A stretch of 7,846 nt of DNA from Magnetococcales bacterium (GTDB taxonomy: Bacteria; Pseudomonadota; Magnetococcia; Magnetococcales; Magnetaquicoccaceae): assembly GCA_015228895.1 (NCBI GenBank), contig JADGCR010000099.1:1-7846 (forward strand). The letters run 5' to 3'. Both the position numbers and the translations under genes were made by a program. Positions within the stretch are counted from its first letter, which is position 1. Every line of letters begins with the position of its first letter. The notes under the pieces are model-generated. The model did no database searches, had not been told where the DNA came from, and saw only the letters and a program-made list of their open reading frames with translations. Of the stretch, positions 1 to 4,104 are shown in pieces.

Positions 1-141
1 TACCGGCAACTGTTGGCCCGCACCCCCCTGGCGCGTCACGCCGGCCCGGAGGCGGTGGTGCTGGGGGTGCGCTATCTGCTGGGAGCGCGTTTCGTGACCG
101 GGGAGATCCTGCATGTGGATGGGGGACGGCGGCTGGATTGA
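1..141 (+). CDS. Short-chain dehydrogenase/reductase, C-terminal fragment
   Basis: The frame is open from the first base and ends at TGA 139-141, giving 46 residues; the start lies outside the window. The fragment reads TPLARHAG then PEAVVLGVRYLLGARFVTG and ends EILHVDGGRRLD. This matches the usual end of classical SDR enzymes: a TPLGR-like segment, a 'PE-I/V' helix, then (F/Y)VTGxxxxVDGG near the C-terminus. SDRs are NAD(P)H-dependent oxidoreductases. The catalytic Tyr-x-x-x-Lys and the Rossmann Gly-rich loop are not visible here, so the substrate cannot be assigned. The tail resembles pteridine reductase/FolM-type SDRs as much as any other kind, but that is only a guess. The next gene begins 14 bases downstream on the same strand, so the two are probably in one operon. 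Confidence 0.85.
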   Translation, partial: YRQLLARTPLARHAGPEAVVLGVRYLLGARFVTGEILHVDGGRRLD

Positions 142-155
142 AAGGATCGGGAGCC

Positions 156-1505
156 ATGCAAGCCAAAGAGAGGGTGTTCGCCCTGTATGCCGCTGGGGAG
201 GTGACGGAGGCGTTGGCGTTGGCCGAGAGGCTTTTGCCCCTGGACGACCGGGATCCGTTTTTGTGGAATCTGGCGGCGGTGTGTCATCGGCGGCTGGGTC
301 ATGGGGAGCGGGCCGCGTCCCGCTGGCTGGAGGCGTTGCGCCTCAAGCCGGACTTCGTGGAGGCCTGCAACAATCTGGGCAGTCTGCTGGCGGAGGAGAA
401 AAGGTACGCCGAGGGGGAGCGCTTTTTCCGCCAGGCCCTGGCCATCCGGCCCGATCATGCGGACGCCTGGTACAATCTGGCCATTCTGCTGACCGAGACC
501 CGCCGCCACGCCGAGGCGGAAGGAGCCTATCTGCGCGCCCTGGAGCGGGAGCCGGGCCATATGGACGCCCGTTACAACCTGGGCCTGCTCCGTCTCTCCC
601 AGGGGCGTTTCGCGGCGGGGTGGCCGTTGCATGAAAGCCGTTACCACCCGGACAAAAGCGGTCGGCAGAGCATGCCCCTCTCCGTCTCTTTTCCCATGTG
701 GCGGGGCGAGGAGCTCACGGGCCGAAGGGTGCTGGTCATTCCCGAACAGGGGTATGGGGATCAGCTTCAGTTCTGCCGTTATCTCGCCCTGCTCAAGGCC
801 AGGGGCGTGACGTGTCTCACCCTGGTCTGTCCACCCCTCCTGCAGTCGTTGTTCGCCACCCTGCCGGGGGTGGACCGGGTGGTGGCGCAGACGGGGAGCG
901 GGGTCTGTCCGCCCCACGATTATTGGACCTTTCTCCTCTCCCTGCCCCTGCACCTGGGAGGCGTTCCAGCCACGCTGCCCTATCTGTTCCCCTCGCGGGA
1001 GCGTGTCGCCCATTGGAACGGAAGGTTGTTCCAGGGGGCGGGGTTGCGGGTGGGTCTGGTCTGGAAGGGGTCGCCCACCAACAGCAACGACGCCCACCGT
1101 TCCCTGCCGGGCCTGGAAGTGTTGGCCCCCTTGTGGTCGGTGCCGGGAGTGCGCTTCATCAGTTTGCAAAAGGGGAACGGAGAGGCGCAGGCCGTTTGTC
1201 CACCCCCCGGTCAACCGCTGCTGAACCTGGGTGGAGGGATCCGGGATTTCGCCGACACCGCCGCCATCGTCAGCCTGTTGGACCTGGTGATCGGCATCGA
1301 TTCCGCGGTGGTCCATCTGGCGGGCGCCCTGGGGAAACCCTGTTGGGTGATGCTGTCCGCCTGTGGAACCGATTGGCGCTGGATGCATGATCGCGCGGAC
1401 TCCCCCTGGTATCCGGGGGTGATGCGTCTGTTTCGTCAGGATCGCCCCGACGACTGGTCGGGGGTGGTGGAGGCGGTGGCCGGGGAGCTGCGCCGCGCGA
1501 CATAG
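156..1505 (+). CDS. TPR protein with glycosyltransferase family 9-like domain
   Basis: This 449-residue protein has two parts. Residues about 2-165 are four to five tetratricopeptide repeats; characteristic cores are NLAAVCHRRLG (38-48), NNLGSLLAEEKRYAEGE (72-88), WYNLAILLTETRRHAEAE (105-122) and YNLGLLRLSQGRF (140-152). Residues about 181-445 resemble the GT-B domain of ADP-heptose:LPS heptosyltransferases (GT9), with IPEQGYGDQLQFCRY (195-209), IDSAVVHLAGALGKP (381-395) and DWRWM...DSPWYP (406-420). This TPR-plus-GT9-like architecture is common in Alphaproteobacteria and magnetococci and is generally uncharacterised; a role in protein or surface-glycan glycosylation is inferred. There is no signal peptide, so it is probably cytoplasmic. 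The ATG at 156 is preferred, with AAAGGA at 141-146 as ribosome site. An in-frame TTG at 138 overlaps the upstream stop and is less likely. TPR proteins occur in magnetosome clusters (MamA, Mms48), but nothing here shows it is one of them. Confidence 0.88.
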   Translation: MQAKERVFALYAAGEVTEALALAERLLPLDDRDPFLWNLAAVCHRRLGHGERAASRWLEALRLKPDFVEACNNLGSLLAEEKRYAEGERFFRQALAIRPDHADAWYNLAILLTETRRHAEAEGAYLRALEREPGHMDARYNLGLLRLSQGRFAAGWPLHESRYHPDKSGRQSMPLSVSFPMWRGEELTGRRVLVIPEQGYGDQLQFCRYLALLKARGVTCLTLVCPPLLQSLFATLPGVDRVVAQTGSGVCPPHDYWTFLLSLPLHLGGVPATLPYLFPSRERVAHWNGRLFQGAGLRVGLVWKGSPTNSNDAHRSLPGLEVLAPLWSVPGVRFISLQKGNGEAQAVCPPPGQPLLNLGGGIRDFADTAAIVSLLDLVIGIDSAVVHLAGALGKPCWVMLSACGTDWRWMHDRADSPWYPGVMRLFRQDRPDDWSGVVEAVAGELRRAT

Positions 1506-1519
1506 CCAGGAAATTTTTC

Positions 1520-1547
1520 TTGCATTGACCCCGTGATCGCTTACAAT
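1520..1547 (+). promoter_or_regulatory. Candidate sigma-70-type promoter for mms6
   Basis: TTGCAT (1520-1525) and TACAAT (1542-1547, five of six consensus bases) are separated by 16 bases. They would start a transcript near 1554, leaving a leader of roughly 55 bases before the ATG at 1610. The better -35 match TTGACC (1525-1530) is only 11 bases from the -10 and is not compatible with it. The site falls exactly where GC content drops after the TPR gene. No terminator hairpin is visible between the TPR stop and this site, so read-through is also possible. Confidence 0.45.
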
Positions 1548-1609
1548 GACCTTTTTGCACTGAACGTCAGATGATCTCAACGTGTGTCTACTGGGAAAAG
1601 GGAGCACTT

Positions 1610-1978
1610 ATGATGCCTGTCAACTCTGCTATGCATTTTCTGGCAGCAGGAACTGGGCCAAGCCCTTTGAATGGTATTGCGCCCGAGATTGCCAGAAACA
1701 CAATCTTGGCGGGCCAGGGAGTCGCAGGAAAAACGTCTGTCGGCAAAGGCCTCTTTATCGCAGGAAAAATTTTGCCTGAAGGGATGGTGATCAACTCGAC
1801 CGTATCGGCAACGGCTGTTCAAACCGGTACGATCTGGACCGGAAAGGGGTTGGGCCTGGGGCTTGGTTTGGGACTTGGGGCCTGGGGACCCGCCCTGTTG
1901 CTGACTGCCGCCGCGGGTGGTTACCTTTATTGGCGCAAACGGAAACATGCCAGACGTTGGTATTTCTGGGAGCGTTGA
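1610..1978 (+). CDS. mms6: Mms6-family magnetosome biomineralisation protein
   Basis: This is a 122-residue protein. Its diagnostic feature is GTIWTGKG (73-80), then five Leu-Gly pairs (81-90), then AWGP (91-94), running into a hydrophobic segment to about 107. The module is shared by Mms6, MamG (Mms5) and MamD, and its flanks here match Mms6 best as I remember it. Mms6 is a tightly bound magnetosome-membrane protein that shapes magnetite crystals; the Leu-Gly segment promotes self-assembly and an acidic C-terminal tail binds iron. The odd point is the tail: residues 108-122 are strongly basic (YWRKRKHARRWYFWER) and lack the acidic cluster. The N-terminal half is Gly/Ala-rich with AGQGVAGKTSVGKG (35-47), recalling the Ala-Lys-Thr-Gly repeats of Mms6 precursors. 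The start is set by AAGGGAG (1598-1604), 5 bases before ATG 1610; ATG 1613 is equally possible, and ATG 1571 lacks a ribosome site. A MamG-like identity is the main alternative. Confidence 0.8.
   Translation: MMPVNSAMHFLAAGTGPSPLNGIAPEIARNTILAGQGVAGKTSVGKGLFIAGKILPEGMVINSTVSATAVQTGTIWTGKGLGLGLGLGLGAWGPALLLTAAAGGYLYWRKRKHARRWYFWER
1826..1891 (+). repeat. Leu-Gly magnetosome module, copy 1 (in mms6)
   Basis: These 66 bases encode the 22-residue block running from GTIWTG through five Leu-Gly pairs to AWGP. A second copy of the same length occurs in mamD at 3604-3669. The two differ mainly in four residues after GTIWTG (KGLG here, TGAS there). The DNA is also clearly alike, for example in the alternating CTG/CTT-GG codons. 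This is a family domain repeated within one locus, consistent with old duplication or domain sharing between mms6 and mamD. Confidence 0.85.
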
Positions 1979-1982
1979 CCAT

Positions 1983-2441
1983 TCAACTGGAAGAGGAAAT
2001 GATCAACAGTTCATGTCGTCGGATGCGATCCACCAGAACCTGAATCAGTTTGTTTTTGATTTCTATCTGTATGTATTCTTCCAGTTGGTCCATGTTCTCA
2101 TGATCCAGTTTCATGGCGATTGCATCGCCATTGGCAATGATATTGCTTGTGCGCGGTTGACCAGTCAGAAACGAGACTTCGCCGACCACGGAACCTGTGG
2201 TTAAAGTGTTCAGAACTTTATTTCTTTCGTCGGTGATGCTGACGCTTCCTTTCATGATGATAAAAAAACAGTCCCCGTCTTCCCCTTTCTTCAATAAGTA
2301 TTCACCATCCTTGAACATCACGAACATTTTATGACGGCTGACAGCGGCTTTCTTTTCATCGGTAAAATGAGCGAAAAAACCCGACTCCATAAGATTGATG
2401 ATGGATAATCCAGTACGGGTGTTGCGATCAATGGCTTGCAT
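1983..2441 (-). CDS. Single-domain cyclic nucleotide-binding protein
   Basis: This 152-residue protein is almost entirely one cNMP-binding (CAP-ED) domain, residues about 20-140. It shows the beta-roll entry FKDGEYLLKKGEDGDCFFII (43-62), MKGSVSI (63-69), and the phosphate-binding cassette GEVSFLTGQPRTS (87-99). The Glu (88) and Arg (97) that normally contact the ribose and cyclic phosphate are both retained. A helix (115-145) follows. No helix-turn-helix is present, so it is not a CRP/FNR transcription factor. No kinase, channel or transporter domain is fused, so any output must be through a partner protein. ATG 2441 is chosen because the likely promoter (2525-2553) would start RNA near 2518, only about 8 bases before the alternative in-frame TTG at 2510. 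The ribosome site is weak (AGAGA, 6 bases upstream). Its stop lies 4 bases past that of mms6, in convergent orientation, and it is divergent from mamD. Confidence 0.85.
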   Translation of the reverse strand: MQAIDRNTRTGLSIINLMESGFFAHFTDEKKAAVSRHKMFVMFKDGEYLLKKGEDGDCFFIIMKGSVSITDERNKVLNTLTTGSVVGEVSFLTGQPRTSNIIANGDAIAMKLDHENMDQLEEYIQIEIKNKLIQVLVDRIRRHELLIISSSS

Positions 2442-2524
2442 GGCATGTCTCTGATTTGCTGGATTTGATTGGCAGGCGTCTTGATCACCATGGAGTGAGT
2501 CGGCTTGCAAGTGTGGTTGGCCTG

Positions 2525-2553
2525 ATTTTAGGTGAATCGGGGAAAACCGTCAA
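2525..2553 (-). promoter_or_regulatory. Strong candidate promoter of the cNMP-binding gene
   Basis: Read on the minus strand, TTGACG (2553-2548) and TAAAAT (2530-2525) each match the sigma-70 consensus at five of six bases and are separated by exactly 17 bases. RNA would start near 2518, giving a leader of about 77 bases to ATG 2441. This is the best promoter match I found in the window, and it implies the gene is transcribed independently of the magnetosome genes on the other strand. Confidence 0.7.
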
Positions 2554-2589
2554 GGGAGCGGGTCTGTCCTGAAAATCACGGTGCAAAAA

Positions 2590-2615
2590 AAATTTTTCGC
2601 CAAGGCGACAAATTT
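2590..2615. promoter_or_regulatory. 26-base inverted repeat, possible operator
   Basis: The arms AAATTTTTCGCC (2590-2601) and GGCGACAAATTT (2604-2615) pair at 11 of 12 positions around a central AA; the inner TCGCC-AA-GGCGA is a perfect palindrome. The two-base centre makes it a poor RNA hairpin but a plausible site for a dimeric DNA-binding protein. It sits between two divergent genes, directly upstream of the possible mamD -35 (2618-2623) and about 40 bases upstream of the -35 of the cNMP gene, so one regulator could affect both. It does not match the CRP (TGTGA-N6-TCACA) or Fur consensus well. Confidence 0.5.
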
Positions 2616-2617
2616 GC

Positions 2618-2649
2618 TTGATTTTTGCGGGGGGGGGGGGGTTGATTAT
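2618..2649 (+). promoter_or_regulatory. Possible mamD promoter with G-tract spacer
   Basis: TTGATT (2618-2623) and GATTAT (2644-2649) are each four-of-six matches to -35 and -10 and are separated by 20 bases, a spacer that includes the run of 13 G. TATAGG (2647-2652) is an alternative -10 with a longer spacer. With the present tract the spacing is too long for good activity; losing three G would give the optimal 17. This is the best mamD promoter I can find, but the element matches are modest. Confidence 0.35.
2629..2641 (+). repeat. Homopolymer tract of 13 G
   Basis: Thirteen consecutive G lie 113 bases upstream of the mamD ATG. Long G/C homopolymers are hypermutable through slipped-strand mispairing, and they stand out especially in AT-rich sequence like this. 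The exact length should be treated with caution because homopolymers are also prone to sequencing and assembly error. Confidence 0.95.
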
Positions 2650-2741
2650 AGGCAAGCTCCGTATGGGCTGGAAAATTTCTTGTCCTCCATGACTGTGTTT
2701 ATTGTTGAAGCATTTTCCTTTAATTGCCACCATTTTTCTGC

Positions 2742-2747
2742 AAGGGG
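2742..2747 (+). promoter_or_regulatory. Ribosome binding site that fixes the mamD start
   Basis: AAGGGG is 7 bases before ATG 2755. The earlier in-frame starts, GTG 2581 and ATG 2689, have no comparable purine-rich site, so 2755 is taken as the mamD start. Confidence 0.75.
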
Positions 2748-2754
2748 TTTGATT

Positions 2755-3753
2755 ATGGCTGTTGAGACTGCATTGTTACAGCTTGGCGATGCGCAAGCAT
2801 CCATTTTGCCTTCTTTGGCCGGAAAATCCTTTTCGGTGGGGAGCATCGTCCCCGTAGGGGATGGGGTGACCAATTGGTTGTTTTTATCTCCTGCCAAGGG
2901 TGGGGCGGGCAAAATGGTCGCCCTCAAATTGGAAGGCCTCAAACAGACATCGGTGTTGCAATCCTTTGTGGGCAAAACGGTAACAGTGGGCAACGCTCCG
3001 ACTGTGCTCAGCGGTACGAGTACCTGGATGAGTCTGCAAACCGGAGTCGCTGCCAAGAGCGGGACGGCGACCTCCCTGTTCATGGCCAAAGTGGAAGGTA
3101 CGCGGAATGCAACGCAACTCTCTTCACTGGTGGGCAAGCAATACACCATCTCACAAGCCACTACGGCGGGTGATGGCATCAGCAAATGGTTGTTTCTTCA
3201 ACCAGCCAATGCCAGCGCAACCGCGGCGAGCAAAGGCATCGTGGCCTTGAAGGTTGAAGCCGGGGCTGGAATGCTTGGGGGGAATCCTCTGGTGGGTAAA
3301 ACTTTTACCGTGTTGCAATCACCGGCAGTGGGCAACGGGGCAGGCAAGTGGCTGGTGCTCAAGCCGTCAACGGGTGTCGCTGCCAAGTTGGCCGCTGGTG
3401 GCGCAGGTGCCGCCGCCAAGAGTGCCACCGCCGCCAAGAGTGCCGCCGCCGCCAAGAGTGCCGCCGCCGCCAAAAGTGCCGCCGCCAAAGGAAGCACATT
3501 GATGATTCTTGACACTGCCGGCCCCAATCCTACCGCCGTGGTGATGCAGAGTGCCACCGCCAAAGGCGCAGCCAAGGGCAGCGCCATGGCGACGACGACC
3601 AAAGGGACCATCTGGACAGGCACGGGAGCCAGTCTGGGTCTGGGGCTTGGATTGGGGGCTTGGGGTCCCATTTTGCTGGCCTGCGCGTTGACGGTTGTCG
3701 GTGTCGGAGTCTATGCCTACATGGAAAAGAGTGCTCCGAGACATGATGCGTAA
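2755..3753 (+). CDS. mamD: MamD (Mms7)-family magnetosome membrane protein
   Basis: This 332-residue protein is close to the roughly 314 residues of Magnetospirillum MamD. It contains four internal repeats of 50-54 residues, each with a VGKxxTV-type strand (LAGKSFSVG 21-29, FVGKTVTVG 71-79, LVGKQYTIS 125-133, LVGKTFTVL 179-187) and a Trp-centred strand (NWLFL 40-44, TWMSL 90-94, KWLFL 144-148, KWLVL 198-202). The first three repeats then have an ALKVEG-like strand (54-61, 108-115, 162-169). A low-complexity Ala/Lys/Ser stretch (about 208-246) follows, then GTIWTGTGAS, four Leu-Gly pairs (294-301), AWGP (302-305) and a membrane segment to about 322. MamD is an abundant magnetosome-membrane protein of the mamGFDC group that affects magnetite crystal size. 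The usual neighbours mamG, mamF and mamC are not beside it here. A small membrane-protein gene follows after 34 bases and is probably co-transcribed. The start is fixed by the ribosome site at 2742-2747. Confidence 0.88.
   Translation: MAVETALLQLGDAQASILPSLAGKSFSVGSIVPVGDGVTNWLFLSPAKGGAGKMVALKLEGLKQTSVLQSFVGKTVTVGNAPTVLSGTSTWMSLQTGVAAKSGTATSLFMAKVEGTRNATQLSSLVGKQYTISQATTAGDGISKWLFLQPANASATAASKGIVALKVEAGAGMLGGNPLVGKTFTVLQSPAVGNGAGKWLVLKPSTGVAAKLAAGGAGAAAKSATAAKSAAAAKSAAAAKSAAAKGSTLMILDTAGPNPTAVVMQSATAKGAAKGSAMATTTKGTIWTGTGASLGLGLGLGAWGPILLACALTVVGVGVYAYMEKSAPRHDA
3412..3483 (+). repeat. Four tandem 18-base units within mamD
   Basis: Four consecutive copies of a unit of the form GCCGCCAAGAGTGCCGCC start at 3412, 3430, 3448 and 3466. 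They differ only at ACC in the first and AAA for AAG in the fourth, and each encodes Ala-Ala-Lys-Ser-Ala-(Ala/Thr). Such in-frame near-identical units can gain or lose copies without breaking the protein, so the length probably varies between strains. Mms6 precursors carry a comparable Ala-Lys-rich repeat tract. Confidence 0.9.
3604..3669 (+). repeat. Leu-Gly magnetosome module, copy 2 (in mamD)
   Basis: These 66 bases encode GTIWTGTGAS, four Leu-Gly pairs and AWGP (residues 284-305), the same length and order as the block in mms6 at 1826-1891. Copy 2 is followed by ILLACALTVVGVGVYAYM, a typical membrane segment, and a short tail that is neither strongly acidic nor strongly basic. Confidence 0.85.
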
Positions 3754-3787
3754 TTTCAATCCCTGAAGTGGAAACGGGGTTGTGAGA

Positions 3788-4102
3788 ATGAACGTCTTGG
3801 AAAACGACATGGATGGGACGGACTTTTTTCTGTTTTTTTGGATAGGCATGGCTTTGATCAAATGGGTGATTTTGATTTTTACCTTTTTTGATACGGTCGT
3901 CGCTTACGAAAATTCCAAGAATTCCGAAATATCGATCGATGGATTGTGGCTTGGTTGTATGGTGAGTGGTTTGGTGACGACCGTTCCGGCCTTGATTTTA
4001 TGGCCTTTATTGTTGATGGAGCAGAAATCTAAGTTTTTCATGTTTCCCGATATGAACGCACGCGTTTATTTGTTGCGTTATTTGGAAAAAGACACACCAT
4101 AA
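3788..4102 (+). CDS. Small two-helix membrane protein, family not recognised
   Basis: This 104-residue protein has two hydrophobic segments, about 13-38 (FFLFFWIGMALIKWVILIFT core) and about 53-77 (LWLGCMVSGLVTTVPALILW core). They are joined by a short polar loop, YENSKNSEISIDG (40-52). A charged C-terminal tail of about 27 residues (EQKSKFFMFPDMNARVYLLR, then YLEKDTP) follows the second helix. It does not look like MamF, MamC, MamG or MmsF as I know them, and I cannot assign a function. The ATG at 3788 has CGGGG (3775-3779) 8 bases upstream; a GTG at 3782 is an alternative. It starts 34 bases after mamD with no visible terminator or promoter between, so it is probably in the same transcript. 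That makes it a candidate magnetosome-membrane component by position only. Its base composition is strikingly AT-rich compared with the cus genes that follow. Its stop is 2 bases from that of cusA, tail to tail. Confidence 0.7.
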   Translation: MNVLENDMDGTDFFLFFWIGMALIKWVILIFTFFDTVVAYENSKNSEISIDGLWLGCMVSGLVTTVPALILWPLLLMEQKSKFFMFPDMNARVYLLRYLEKDTP

Positions 4103-4104
4103 TC

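Noticed and set aside
72..1607. A 511-codon open frame on the minus strand opposite the TPR gene
   Set aside because: The composition is low-complexity Pro/Gln/Arg/Gly/His, and the plus strand has clear TPR and glycosyltransferase motifs.
1983..2441. CRP/FNR-type transcription factor
   Set aside because: The protein ends shortly after the cNMP domain and has no helix-turn-helix.
2442..2510. TTG at 2510 as the start of the cNMP-binding protein
   Set aside because: It is a rare start with no ribosome site, and lies only about 8 bases from the predicted RNA start. The extra 23 residues are polar and outside the domain.
2590..2615. Intrinsic terminator
   Set aside because: The loop would be only two bases, and no gene ends just upstream on either strand.
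3412..3483. CRISPR-like repeat
   Set aside because: The 18-base units are directly adjacent with no spacers and are in frame within mamD.
3198..3861. Two overlapping minus-strand frames opposite mamD, rich in Ala/Leu or Gly
   Set aside because: They are the reverse reading of the Ala-Lys-Ser and Leu-Gly repeats; the plus-strand frame is a recognised family.
3788..4102. MamF, MmsF or MamC
   Set aside because: The helix count, length and sequence do not match those families as I know them, so no symbol was given.
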